From Fen-183 sp036504335 (GTDB taxonomy: Bacteria; Acidobacteriota; Thermoanaerobaculia; UBA5066), in NCBI GenBank assembly GCA_036504335.1, contig DASXVJ010000003.1:62001-126000 (forward strand): 64,000 bases of DNA. Reading direction: 5' to 3'. Positions 16,426 to 36,476 of this stretch are shown here, in pieces. Below the pieces are notes generated by a model. It saw nothing but the letters and a program-made list of their open reading frames with translations, ran no database searches and had not been told where the DNA came from. A program made the position numbers and the translations under genes. Every line of letters starts with the position of its first letter. Within the stretch, counting starts at the first letter, position 1.

Positions 16426-17052
16426 TTACTCGGCCGCGCCCGGCTTGGCGGACGGCTTCTTGGACTTGGTGGCGCCCTTTTCGCCCTTCGGCTCGGCATG
16501 CGCATGTCCGGCGTGGCCAGCCTGGCCCTTCGACTCGGACTTCGCCCCCTTCGGACGCGCGCCGGCGGCCGACACGGCGGCCGCGACGCGGCCCTGACGC
16601 TTCTTCACGAGCGGCTTCGGCGCCTCGGCCTTGAGGCCCGCGGCCTTGCGCGCGACGGCCTCGTCGGAGAGGACGACGGTGACGTGGCAGAACGGGCGCG
16701 GGACGAGCCACATGCGGCCCTGCGGGCCCGACATGAAGCGCGGGCGCGCGAACCGCTTCTTGTAGTTCGAGATCCTGCGGATCATCGCGTTGCGCTGGAG
16801 CGGCTTGCGGCCGGCCTCGTCGACGTGGATCTTCGAAACGACGAGCGCGTCCGCGTCGACGCCCGACTCGTTCTGCTGGGCGTTCGCGAGCGCGGACTCG
16901 ACGAGCTTCAGGAGGTCGGACGAGCAGCCCTTGCGCGTCGTGCGCAGGGTCGCGAGGGCCTTCCCGACGGGCTTCATGCGGATCAGGTCCGCCACGAGGC
17001 GGATCTTCTGCGCGGAGCCGCGGTAATGGCGGAGACGGGCGACGGTTTCCAT
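16426..17052 (-). CDS. rplV: 50S ribosomal protein L22 with enlarged hairpin and long tail
   Basis: L22 lines the peptide exit tunnel through a long beta-hairpin. ATG at 17052 gives the standard start METVARLRHYRGSAQKIRLV. Between VDEA (residue 80) and CHVTVV (residue 122) the hairpin is about 20 residues longer than in E. coli and contains ARPRFMSGPQGRMWLVPRP instead of the usual RAKGRADRILKRTS-like segment. Residues ~140-208 are a Lys/Ala/Gly low-complexity tail, so the total is 208 rather than ~110. The neighbours rpsS and rpsC confirm the identity. Confidence 0.95.
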   Translation of the reverse strand: METVARLRHYRGSAQKIRLVADLIRMKPVGKALATLRTTRKGCSSDLLKLVESALANAQQNESGVDADALVVSKIHVDEAGRKPLQRNAMIRRISNYKKRFARPRFMSGPQGRMWLVPRPFCHVTVVLSDEAVARKAAGLKAEAPKPLVKKRQGRVAAAVSAAGARPKGAKSESKGQAGHAGHAHAEPKGEKGATKSKKPSAKPGAAE

Positions 17053-17063
17053 CGGTCTCCTCC

Positions 17064-17399
17064 TCAGGCCTTCGCCGCCGGCGCGGCGGCCGGTGCGCCA
17101 GGCGCGCCCGGAGCGCCCGGCGTGGCGCCCTTCTCGACCTTGCGGCCCGAGTGGCCCTTGAACGTGCGCGTGGGCGAGAACTCGCCGAGCTTGTGCCCGA
17201 CCATGTTCTCGGAGATGTAGACGGGGATGAACTTCTTGCCGTTGTGCACGGCCAGCGTGTGGCCGACCATGTCGGGCAGAATCGTCGAGCGGCGCGACCA
17301 CGTCTTGAGGACGCGCTTTTCGCCCGCTGCGTTCATCGAGGCGATCTTTTCGAGGAGCGGCGCGTCGACGAACGGCCCCTTTTTCGTGGAACGAGACAT
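17064..17399 (-). CDS. rpsS: 30S ribosomal protein S19
   Basis: S19 is a head protein that works with S13. The 111 residues begin MSRSTKKGPFVDAPLLEKI and contain RRSTILPDMVGHTLAVHNGK and GHKLGEFSPTRTFKGHSG. About 18 residues of Gly/Ala/Pro tail follow the normal end. Fifteen bases separate it from rplB. Confidence 0.98.
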   Translation of the reverse strand: MSRSTKKGPFVDAPLLEKIASMNAAGEKRVLKTWSRRSTILPDMVGHTLAVHNGKKFIPVYISENMVGHKLGEFSPTRTFKGHSGRKVEKGATPGAPGAPGAPAAAPAAKA

Positions 17400-17414
17400 G
17401 TTTTCCCTCGTCTC

Positions 17415-18236
17415 CTACTTGCGGCGCTTGACGATGAGCGCGTCGGTACGCTTGTTGTTGCGGGTCTTCTTGCCCTTGGTCTTCCAGCCCCACGGAGACG
17501 TGGGGTGGCGGCCGCCGGACGTCTTGCCTTCACCGCCGCCCATCGGGTGGTCGACGGGGTTCATCGCGACGCCGCGGTTGTGCGACTTCCAGCCGAGCCA
17601 GCGGTTGCGGCCGGCCTTGCCGATCGAGACGTTCTCGTGCTCGAGGTTGCCGACCTGGCCGATCGTGGCGTAGCAGTCCACGCGCACGCGGCGCAGCTCG
17701 CCCGAGGGCACGCGCAGGAGCGCGAAACCGCCCTCCTTCGCCATGAGCTGGGCGCTCGCACCGGCGGAACGGGCGATCTGCCCGCCGCGGCCCGGCTGAA
17801 ACTCGATGTTGTGCACGACGGTGCCGAGCGGGATCGACTTCAGGGGAAGCGCGTTCCCGAGCACGATGTCGGCCGCCGGGCCCGACACGACGGTCGCCCC
17901 GACCGCGAGGCCGGCCGGCGCGACGATGTAGCGCTTCTCGCCGTCGGCGTAGTTCAGGAGCGCGATGCGGGACGAGCGGTTCGGGTCGTACTCGATCGAG
18001 GCGACCTTCGCCGGGATCCCGTGCTTGTCGCGCTTGAAGTCGATGTCGCGATAGCGCTTCTTGTGGCCGCCGCCGCGCCACCAGGACGTGAGGTGGCCGC
18101 GGCTGTCGCGACCCCCCGTCTTGAGCTTGCCTTTCGTCAGGGACTTCGTCGGCTCGGACTTCGTGATCTCCGAGAAATCGGACGTCGTCCGCTGGCGCAT
18201 GCCGGGAGAGGTCGGTTTGTAGGACTTCACGGGCAT
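17415..18236 (-). CDS. rplB: 50S ribosomal protein L2
   Basis: L2 supports subunit association and the peptidyl-transferase centre. The 273-residue protein shows MPVKSYKPTSPGMRQRTTSD, the highly conserved AMNPVDHPMGGGEGKTSGGR and TSPWGWKTKGKKTR. Length and position are standard. Confidence 0.98.
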   Translation of the reverse strand: MPVKSYKPTSPGMRQRTTSDFSEITKSEPTKSLTKGKLKTGGRDSRGHLTSWWRGGGHKKRYRDIDFKRDKHGIPAKVASIEYDPNRSSRIALLNYADGEKRYIVAPAGLAVGATVVSGPAADIVLGNALPLKSIPLGTVVHNIEFQPGRGGQIARSAGASAQLMAKEGGFALLRVPSGELRRVRVDCYATIGQVGNLEHENVSIGKAGRNRWLGWKSHNRGVAMNPVDHPMGGGEGKTSGGRHPTSPWGWKTKGKKTRNNKRTDALIVKRRK

Positions 18237-18240
18237 GGCG

Positions 18241-18540
18241 TCACACCCCTTCGAACAGGGCCGGGAGCTTCTGGCCCTTCGCGAGCTTCACGTAGGCCTT
18301 CTTCCGGTCCTGCGCGCGTCCGATGGACTTCCCGACCTTCTTGATCTTCCCGTTCACGGCGACGACGCGGACGGCGTCGACCTTGACCTGGAAGAGGGCC
18401 TCGACGGCCTTGCGGATTTCGATCTTGTTCGCGTCGCGGGCGACGTCGAACGTGAGGACGTTCTGGGCCTGGCTCATCGCCGTCGAGCGCTCCGTCAGGA
18501 CGGGGCGCACGATGACGGCCTGGTGAGTGCGCGGGTTCAT
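18241..18540 (-). CDS. rplW: 50S ribosomal protein L23
   Basis: L23 is the docking site for trigger factor and SRP at the tunnel exit. The ATG at 18540 overlaps the rplD stop (ATGA), giving 99 residues starting MNPRTHQAVIVRPVLTERST. KIEIRKAVEALFQVKVDAVR is conserved. Confidence 0.95.
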   Translation of the reverse strand: MNPRTHQAVIVRPVLTERSTAMSQAQNVLTFDVARDANKIEIRKAVEALFQVKVDAVRVVAVNGKIKKVGKSIGRAQDRKKAYVKLAKGQKLPALFEGV

Positions 18541-19253
18541 GCCAGCACCTCCGAGACGGCACGGAGGGCGTCCTCGGTGAGGACGATCGTTCCGGCGTTC
18601 AGCGCGTCGTAGACGTTGAGCCCGAGCGGGTCCAGCGTCGTGACCTTGGGATTGTTCGCCACGGCGCGGGCGAGGTTCTCGTTGCCCTTGCGGTCGACGA
18701 CGAGCGTCTTGCCCTCGACCCCGAGCTTCGCGAGCACGCCCGCGAAGTCCCTGGTCTTGTGCGTCGCGAGCTTGAGCGCGTCGAGGAGCACGACCTTCTG
18801 CTCGCGCGCCTTTTCGGAGAGCACGCAGCGGAGCGCCGCCTTCTTCGCCTTCGCGTTGACCTTGAGCGCGTAGGAGTGCGGAACGGGCCCGAACACCGTG
18901 CCGCCGTGGCGGTGCAGCGGCGGGCGGCCGCCGCCCTGGCGGGCGCGGCCGGTGCTCTTCTGCTTGAACGGCTTCTTGCCGGAGCCGGACACCTCGGAGC
19001 GCGTCTTCGTCTTGTGGGTTCCGCGGTGCTCGCGCGCCCGGATCTGCTTGACGACTTCCCACACGAGGTGGCGGCGGAACGGCACGCCGAAGATTTCCTC
19101 GGGAAGCGTCGCCTCGCCGACGGTCTCGGCCTTGACGTTGCGCACCTTGAGCTTCAGCGAGGAGGCGGCCTTCGGAGCAGCGGCCTTCGGAGCAGCGGCC
19201 TTCGGAGCGGGCGCCTTCTTCGGAGCGGCGGTCTTCGTCTTCTTGTCTGCCAT
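18537..19253 (-). CDS. rplD: 50S ribosomal protein L4 with repetitive N-terminal extension
   Basis: L4 reaches into the exit tunnel, and in E. coli it represses the S10 operon. The core includes GSGKKPFKQKSTGRARQGG and PPLHRHGGTVFGPVPHSYAL. About 30 extra N-terminal residues form a Lys/Pro/Ala repeat (PKAAAPKAAAPKAA), encoded by a 15-bp unit in three tandem copies. The total is 238 residues. Confidence 0.97.
   Translation of the reverse strand: MADKKTKTAAPKKAPAPKAAAPKAAAPKAASSLKLKVRNVKAETVGEATLPEEIFGVPFRRHLVWEVVKQIRAREHRGTHKTKTRSEVSGSGKKPFKQKSTGRARQGGGRPPLHRHGGTVFGPVPHSYALKVNAKAKKAALRCVLSEKAREQKVVLLDALKLATHKTRDFAGVLAKLGVEGKTLVVDRKGNENLARAVANNPKVTTLDPLGLNVYDALNAGTIVLTEDALRAVSEVLA
19165..19208. 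repeat. 15-bp tandem repeat, three copies, inside rplD
   Basis: GCGGCCTTCGGAGCA repeats three times (the last copy one base short) and encodes the AAAPK repeats of the L4 extension. It is likely slippage-prone in-frame repetition. Confidence 0.8.
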
Positions 19254-19262
19254 GGCCGCTCC

Positions 19263-19916
19263 TTACGCCGCCGCTCCGCCGGCTTTCCGGGAGAGCTTCT
19301 TCACGATCTTGACGACCGTGTTGCGAGCTCCCGGAACCGCCCCGCGGAGATAGATGAGATGGTTCTCGGCGTCCACGCGGACGACGACGAGGTTCTTCAT
19401 CGTCGTCTGCTTGCCGCCCATGCGTCCCGACGAGCGCGTGCCCGGGTAGACGCGGGAGGGGAAGGCCGACGGGCCGATGGAGCCCGGCGCGCGGTGGAAC
19501 ATCGAGCCGTGCGTCGCGGCGCCGCCGGTGAAGCCGTGGCGCTTCACGACGCCCTGGAAGCCCTTGCCCTTGGAGACGCCGACGACGTCGACGTGCTCCT
19601 TCTCGGCAAAGATGTCACAGAGCACCTTGTCGCCGGGTGCGGCCTTCTCGTCGGCGTCGCAGCGGACTTCGCCGAGGGTCTTCGCCGGCGGCACGCCCGC
19701 CTTCTCGAAGTGTCCCTTGGCGGCCGCCGTGAGGCGGCGCGGCGACACGCGGCCGACGAGCCCGAGCTGGACGGCGTCGTACCCGTCGTGGTCCTTCGTC
19801 TTGCGCTGAACGACCAGGCAAGGGCCGGCCTCGACGACCGTGACCGGCACCACCGTGCCGTCGGCGTCGAAGACCTGCGTCATGCCGATCTTGCGTCCCA
19901 GAATTCCGTTAATCAT
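19263..19916 (-). CDS. rplC: 50S ribosomal protein L3
   Basis: L3 is an early assembly protein near the peptidyl-transferase centre. The 217-residue sequence starts MINGILGRKIGMTQVFDADG and contains SKGKGFQGVVKRHGFTGG and PGSIGPSAFPSRVYPGTR. It lies between rpsJ and rplD as in the S10 operon. Confidence 0.98.
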   Translation of the reverse strand: MINGILGRKIGMTQVFDADGTVVPVTVVEAGPCLVVQRKTKDHDGYDAVQLGLVGRVSPRRLTAAAKGHFEKAGVPPAKTLGEVRCDADEKAAPGDKVLCDIFAEKEHVDVVGVSKGKGFQGVVKRHGFTGGAATHGSMFHRAPGSIGPSAFPSRVYPGTRSSGRMGGKQTTMKNLVVVRVDAENHLIYLRGAVPGARNTVVKIVKKLSRKAGGAAA

Positions 19917-19949
19917 GTTTCGTTCCTCGTCTCGTCTGTGACGGGACGG

Positions 19950-20267
<318 letters not shown>

Positions 20268-20311
20268 TGGCGTGTACTTTCTTTCGAGCGAGTTCAGGCC
20301 GCCGGAGAGGA

Positions 20312-20345
20312 CCGGGGGATTTCTTCGAAAGTGAAGAGCCCCCGG
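20312..20345 (+). repeat. Copy 4 of the dispersed GATTTCTT motif, inside a hairpin
   Basis: GGGGGATTTCTTCGAAAGTG and the following GAAGAG lie between a perfect seven-base inverted repeat (CCGGGGG / CCCCCGG). The structure sits in the tuf-rpsJ gap. No T tract follows on the minus strand, so it is not a standard terminator. Confidence 0.5.
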
Positions 20346-20373
20346 ACCGCAACGGCAACGATCTCTCTATCTC

Positions 20374-21576
<1,203 letters not shown>

Positions 21577-21606
21577 CTGTCTCTCCTTCGCTCCTGGCGG
21601 CTTTCT

Positions 21607-23682
<2,076 letters not shown>

Positions 23683-23844
23683 GAGCGTTGATCCCGTTCC
23701 GGGTTGACTGCGCCGTCAAATGAGAGGGGTGCGCGGGAATCGCGCTCTCCCTTCATTTCGCACGCTTAAGGCGTGTTCCGGGTCTCCGAAAGGACCTGTC
23801 CGGTTCGCACCGGCCGGTTTCCCCTCACCCGGGATGTGGCAGTT

Positions 23845-24315
23845 CTACCAGCGGTAATGGGCGAAGGCCTTGTTGGCCTCGGCCATTTTGTGGGTGTCCT
23901 CCTTCTTCTTCACGGCGTTGCCCCGGTTGTTGGCGGCGTCGAGAAGCTCGCCCGCGAGCTTGTCCCGCATCGTCTTCTCGCCGCGCGCCTGCGCGTACGA
24001 GATGACCCAGCGGATCGCGAGCGAGGTCCGTCGGTTCGGCTTGACCTCGACAGGAACCTGGTACGTCGAGCCGCCGACGCGGCGCGACTTGACCTCGAGA
24101 ACCGGCTTGACGTTCTCGAGAGCCTTCTTGAATGTCTTGAGCGGATCGTCCGACGTCTTCTGCTCGATCTGCTTCATCGCGCCGTAGAAGATCGACTCGG
24201 CGGTGGACTTCTTGCCGCGCTCCATGACGCAGTTGATGAACTTCGTCACGAGCTGGGACTGGTAGAGCGGGTCCGGGAGGACTTCGCGCTTCGGGACTTC
24301 ACGGCGACGCGGCAT
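23845..24315 (-). CDS. rpsG: 30S ribosomal protein S7
   Basis: S7 initiates assembly of the 30S head. The 156 residues start MPRRREVPKREVLPDPLYQS and include VKPVLEVKSRRVGGSTYQVP and RWVISYAQARGEKTMRDKLA. It is nine bases after rpsL in the str operon. Confidence 0.98.
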   Translation of the reverse strand: MPRRREVPKREVLPDPLYQSQLVTKFINCVMERGKKSTAESIFYGAMKQIEQKTSDDPLKTFKKALENVKPVLEVKSRRVGGSTYQVPVEVKPNRRTSLAIRWVISYAQARGEKTMRDKLAGELLDAANNRGNAVKKKEDTHKMAEANKAFAHYRW

Positions 24316-24324
24316 GTCGTTTCC

Positions 24325-24699
24325 TTAAGCCTTCGGACGCTTCGCGCCGTATTTGGAGCGCGACTGCTTGCGGTTCGCGACGCCGACGGCGTCGAGCGTC
24401 CCGCGGATGATGTGGTAGCGCACGCCGGGAAGGTCCTTCACGCGGCCTCCCCGGATCATGACGATGGAGTGCTCCTGAAGGTTGTGCCCGATGCCGGGGA
24501 TGTAGGTCGTGACCTCGATGCCGTTCGTGAGGCGCACGCGCGCGATCTTCCGGAGAGCCGAGTTCGGCTTCTTCGGGGTCGTCGTCTTCACCTGGGTGCA
24601 CACGCCGCGGCGCTGCGGGCAGGACTGCAGGGCGGGCGACTTCGTCTTGTAACGGACGGCTTCGCGGCCCTTTCTCACGAGCTGGCTGATCGTCGGCAT
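24325..24699 (-). CDS. rpsL: 30S ribosomal protein S12
   Basis: S12 is a decoding-centre protein. The frame is open upstream, but MPTISQLVRKGREAVRYKTK at 24699 is the conserved start (124 residues). The streptomycin-relevant segments TTTPKKPNSALRKIARVRL and GGRVKDLPGVRYHIIRG look wild type. It is the first gene of the str operon, about 130 bases downstream of the predicted start site. Confidence 0.97.
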   Translation of the reverse strand: MPTISQLVRKGREAVRYKTKSPALQSCPQRRGVCTQVKTTTPKKPNSALRKIARVRLTNGIEVTTYIPGIGHNLQEHSIVMIRGGRVKDLPGVRYHIIRGTLDAVGVANRKQSRSKYGAKRPKA

Positions 24700-24834
24700 G
24701 GGACTTTCGAGACTCCTTCGGAACGCTTGGCGAGTCGAATGACGGACTATCGAGTGGCGAACCGGCCCACGGAGGCCGATTTCCGGGCGCGACACGGCGG
24801 ATGACGCCGGGCCGGTCCCCGGGGAAACCCGCGA

Positions 24835-24863
24835 ATCATAGTGACCCCCCGGAGGGCTGTCAA
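24835..24863 (-). promoter_or_regulatory. Sigma70-type promoter of the rpsL (str) operon
   Basis: On the minus strand TTGACA (24863-24858) is followed by a 17-base spacer and TATGAT (24840-24835). The predicted start near 24828 leaves a leader of about 130 bases before rpsL. Confidence 0.8.
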
Positions 24864-24890
24864 GCGGCAAACCTCTCCGTAGAGAGTGTT

Positions 24891-26834
24891 TCAGGTCCAG
24901 TGAACGGGCTCGGCAGCCGCCCGGGCGCCGGCCGGCCCAGGCGAGGCAGACCCGTCCGTCGCCACGAGACCCGGATAGAGCTCGCCGACGCGGGCCACCA
25001 CGCCCTCCGGGTCCAGCCGGAAGTGCTGCCGCTGAAAGGCCTGGGGGCCGTGCTCGACGAACTGGTCGGGGATCGCGTGCGAGCGGACTCCCGAGGATGG
25101 CAGGCCGGCGGCGTGAACCGACTCGAGCACCGCGCTCCCGAACCCCCCCTGGTAAAGATGCTCTTCCAGTGTCAGAAGCCGGGGGCACGCCGCGAGCAGC
25201 TTTCCCACGAGTTCCACGTCCAAAGGCTTTACGAATCGAGCGTTAGCGACGCCGCAGTCGACGCCCAGCGCCTTCAAGGCAGCGGCGGCCTTTTCGGCCA
25301 CGGGCACCATCGAGCCGTAGGCGAGGAGGTTCAGGTCCTTGCCGACCGCCAGGATCTCACCCTTCCCGGCCGGAATCGTCTTCAGGACAGGGTCGAGCGG
25401 GGTGCCGAGTCCGGCCCCCCGGGGGTACCGGACCGCGAAGGGCCGCCCGGACCCGATCGCCGTGAAGAGGAGGTGCTGGAGCTCGTTCTCGTCCTTCGGC
25501 GCGGCGACCGTCATGTTCGGGATGCCCCGCGTGTACGCGATGTCGTAGATCCCCTGGTGGGTCTTGCCGTCGTCCCCGACGAGGCCGGCCCGGTCGATGC
25601 AGACGGTCACGGGCAGGTTCTGCAGGCAGACGTCGTGAATGAGCTGGTCGTAGCCGCGCTGGAGGAACGTCGAGTAGATCGAGACGACGGGCTTCAGGCC
25701 CGCCTTGGCCATGCCCGCCGCCATGATGACGGCGTGCTCCTCGGCGATCCCGACGTCGAAGACGCGGCCCGGGTACGCCTTCTGGACCTCGCCGAGCCCG
25801 GTCCCCTCGAGCATCGCGGCCGTGATCGCGACGATCTTCGGGTCCTTCTCCATCATCGTGAGGAGCGTCTTCGCGAAGACCTGCGAGTACGTGGGCGCCG
25901 CGCCCGTGGAGGCGGCAGGCGAGGGCGAGCCGGGCTGGTGGAAGCGCGACGGGTTCTCCTCGGCCCTGTCGTAGCCGCGCCCCTTGTGGGTGAGGGCGTG
26001 GATCACGACGGGCGTCCCGTCCTTCGAAACGTCCTTCGCGCGCGCGAGGGCTTCCTCGAGCTCCTTGAAGTCGTGGCCGTCGATCGGCCCGACGTAGTGG
26101 AAGCCGAGCTCGTCCCAGACGAGGTTCGGGAAGAAGAGCCCCTCGACGGAGTTCTTGATCTTCTTCGCGAGGCCCCACGCCTCTTCGCCCCTCGGGAGCT
26201 TCTTGAAGAGGCCGTGCCCCTTCTCGGTCAGGCGCTTGTAGGCCGGGTGCAGCTCGAAACGGTTGCGCCAGTGCGCGATCCACCCGACGTTCTCGGAGAT
26301 GGACCAGCCGTTGTCGTTCAGGACGACGACGAGCCGCTTCGGCTTGAGGTGCACGATGTTGTTGAGCGCCTCGTAGCTCGTGCCAGAGGTCATCGCGCCG
26401 TCCCCCACGACGACGACGACGAAGGGCTCGTTCGGGTCGCCCTGGTGCGCCACGGCGAGCCCCAGCCCGTAGGAGAGGCCCGTCCCGGCGTGCCCGGCCG
26501 CGAACGTGTCGTGGTCGCTCTCCATCGGCTCGGCGAAGCCGGAGAGCCCGCCCGGCTTGCGGATCGTCGCGAAGCCGCCCGCACGCCCCGTCACGAGCTT
26601 GTGGGTGTAGCACTGGTTCGAGGTGTCCCACACGAACCGGTCCTTCGGGCTGTGGAACGCGCGGTGCATCGCGAGAGTGAGCTCGACGACGCCGAGGTTC
26701 GAGGCGAGGTGGCCGCCCGTTCTCGTGATCGTCTCGATGATCACCGCGCGGCACTCGGCCGCGAGACGGGAGAGCGCTTCGTGGTCGAGGCCGCGAAGGT
26801 CGTCCGGCCCGCCGATGGTGTCGAGAAGGGTCAT
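24891..26834 (-). CDS. dxs: 1-deoxy-D-xylulose-5-phosphate synthase
   Basis: Dxs condenses pyruvate and glyceraldehyde-3-phosphate using thiamine diphosphate, the first step of the MEP isoprenoid pathway. The 647-residue product is full length. GDGAMTSGTSYEALNN is the thiamine-diphosphate motif, LGVVELTLAMHRAFHSP contains a conserved active-site histidine, and RAGLVGDDGKTHQGIYD is the transketolase-type motif. Its start overlaps the stop of the squalene/phytoene synthase homologue (ATGA), so precursor supply and use are probably co-expressed. Confidence 0.97.
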   Translation of the reverse strand: MTLLDTIGGPDDLRGLDHEALSRLAAECRAVIIETITRTGGHLASNLGVVELTLAMHRAFHSPKDRFVWDTSNQCYTHKLVTGRAGGFATIRKPGGLSGFAEPMESDHDTFAAGHAGTGLSYGLGLAVAHQGDPNEPFVVVVVGDGAMTSGTSYEALNNIVHLKPKRLVVVLNDNGWSISENVGWIAHWRNRFELHPAYKRLTEKGHGLFKKLPRGEEAWGLAKKIKNSVEGLFFPNLVWDELGFHYVGPIDGHDFKELEEALARAKDVSKDGTPVVIHALTHKGRGYDRAEENPSRFHQPGSPSPAASTGAAPTYSQVFAKTLLTMMEKDPKIVAITAAMLEGTGLGEVQKAYPGRVFDVGIAEEHAVIMAAGMAKAGLKPVVSIYSTFLQRGYDQLIHDVCLQNLPVTVCIDRAGLVGDDGKTHQGIYDIAYTRGIPNMTVAAPKDENELQHLLFTAIGSGRPFAVRYPRGAGLGTPLDPVLKTIPAGKGEILAVGKDLNLLAYGSMVPVAEKAAAALKALGVDCGVANARFVKPLDVELVGKLLAACPRLLTLEEHLYQGGFGSAVLESVHAAGLPSSGVRSHAIPDQFVEHGPQAFQRQHFRLDPEGVVARVGELYPGLVATDGSASPGPAGARAAAEPVHWT

Positions 26835-27757
26835 CGAGGCTCCCCCGAAAGCGTTCGATCATACAGGGCGGGGTTCTCACCCCGCGCGATCGCGCCGCGC
26901 ACGCTGCGCGCGATCCGGAAGACCTCCGGGCGGCCGACCTTCGCTCCCGGCCCCCGTTCCTCCACCTTTGCGAGCGCGGCCCACGCGAGCGCCACGGGAA
27001 GGGCGGTGAACTCGAGGATCCCGGCCGGCGCGCCTGCGGCGTGCAACGCCTGGATGTATTCCCCCGCCTCCCCAAGGTCGCGCCGGGCGAGCGCGAAGAT
27101 GTCGGCGCGCGCGACGCCCGCCGGCAGGTACCGGCGGCCCTCCACCGCGTCTTCGGCGGAGTCCTTGAGGATGTTCACGAGTTGCAGGGCCTCGCCGAAC
27201 GCGCGCGCACGCTGGCGGAGCGCGTGCTCCACCGTTCGAAGGGAGATTTCTTCGAGCAGGAAGAGCTCGGTGAGGAGCTCGCCCACGATCCCGGCCACCG
27301 TGTAGCAGTAGGCCTTGAGATCCTCGACGGAGTCGAGCGTCAGCCCGTGTTCGTCCGTCCTCGCGACGAAACGGGCCATCCCTTCGGCCGAACGGACCAC
27401 ATGCGTGCGCAGGATCGCCGTCGCTTCGGGCCGCAGTGCGGCGAACGCATCGAAGACGAACGGCGTCTCGGCGATCAGCTCTCTGTAGCCGGCGTGCGGA
27501 GAGGCGCCTGCCTGCGTCCATGCCTGCCCGAGCCGCTCCGCTTCCGCCCGCGTCCCTTTCTTCAGAAGAAATCCGAAATCTCCCAGCGCCGCGATGCGGT
27601 CCCCGGGCGCCCAGTGGGTCGCGTCCTCGAAGGTGTCCGCGATGCGGAACAGGAGATACGCGACCGTCACCTCGCGGCGCGTCGGCTCCGGAAGCGGCGG
27701 GATCGAGAGCGCGAACGTGCGGCTCGTCTTCTCGAGGAGGTCCAGAAGCTCGGGCAT
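26831..27757 (-). CDS. Squalene/phytoene synthase family protein
   Basis: A 308-residue trans-isoprenyl diphosphate synthase of the head-to-head class, which joins two C15 or C20 prenyl diphosphates. The first Asp-rich motif is FRIADTFEDA (about residue 37); the second is QLVNILKDSAEDAVEGRRYL (about residue 205). The N-terminal SRTFALSIPPLP matches the family. Squalene (hopanoid route), dehydrosqualene and phytoene synthases cannot be separated by eye. The overlap with dxs ties it to isoprenoid production. A possible leaderless -10 box precedes it, just after the rpoC terminator. Confidence 0.88.
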   Translation of the reverse strand: MPELLDLLEKTSRTFALSIPPLPEPTRREVTVAYLLFRIADTFEDATHWAPGDRIAALGDFGFLLKKGTRAEAERLGQAWTQAGASPHAGYRELIAETPFVFDAFAALRPEATAILRTHVVRSAEGMARFVARTDEHGLTLDSVEDLKAYCYTVAGIVGELLTELFLLEEISLRTVEHALRQRARAFGEALQLVNILKDSAEDAVEGRRYLPAGVARADIFALARRDLGEAGEYIQALHAAGAPAGILEFTALPVALAWAALAKVEERGPGAKVGRPEVFRIARSVRGAIARGENPALYDRTLSGEPR

Positions 27758-27766
27758 CGGACTTTC

Positions 27767-27772
27767 AGTCTA
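27767..27772 (-). promoter_or_regulatory. Candidate -10 box (TAGACT) for a leaderless transcript
   Basis: On the minus strand TAGACT ends nine bases before the ATG at 27757, with no evident Shine-Dalgarno. The -35 position falls inside the rpoC terminator and is poor. Weak support, but it matches the spacing seen at 2090. Confidence 0.3.
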
Positions 27773-27781
27773 TGTGAAGAA

Positions 27782-27805
27782 AAGGGCCGGCTTGCGCCGG
27801 CCCTT
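27782..27805 (-). terminator. Intrinsic terminator after rpoC
   Basis: A perfect 10-bp stem with a four-base loop lies about 24 bases beyond the rpoC stop. It is followed on the minus strand by TTCTTC, with the last stem bases also T. It separates the rpoBC operon from the downstream isoprenoid genes. Confidence 0.85.
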
Positions 27806-27828
27806 AAAGGAACAATGGGATCGAGGGG

Positions 27829-32052
<4,224 letters not shown>

Positions 32053-32067
32053 GTATTCCTCTTCTCC

Positions 32068-36342
<4,275 letters not shown>

Positions 36343-36435
36343 GGGGTGCTATGTCCTCTCATGGCCGCGCGCAGGCCGGGGTGTGAGGCGCGCCGATGTG
36401 GCGGAGAGACGAAGGTCGAGAGAAAACGCTTGCAG

Positions 36436-36464
36436 GCGGGGGAACCGAACCTCGGTTCCCCCGC
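36436..36464 (-). terminator. Attenuator-like hairpin between rplL and rpoB
   Basis: A perfect 13-bp GC-rich stem with a three-base loop lies 13 bases after the rplL stop. No T tract follows directly (TTTTCTC comes about 12 bases later), so it may be a partial terminator or a processing site. E. coli has an attenuator and an RNase III site at this position. Confidence 0.6.
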
Positions 36465-36476
36465 TCCCCCTCCGGG

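Noticed and set aside
27564..27580. Motif-like GGATTTCTTCTGAAG in the squalene-synthase-like gene
   Set aside because: Only a partial match, inside an ordinary coding stretch (DFGFLLKK) with no partner; could be chance.
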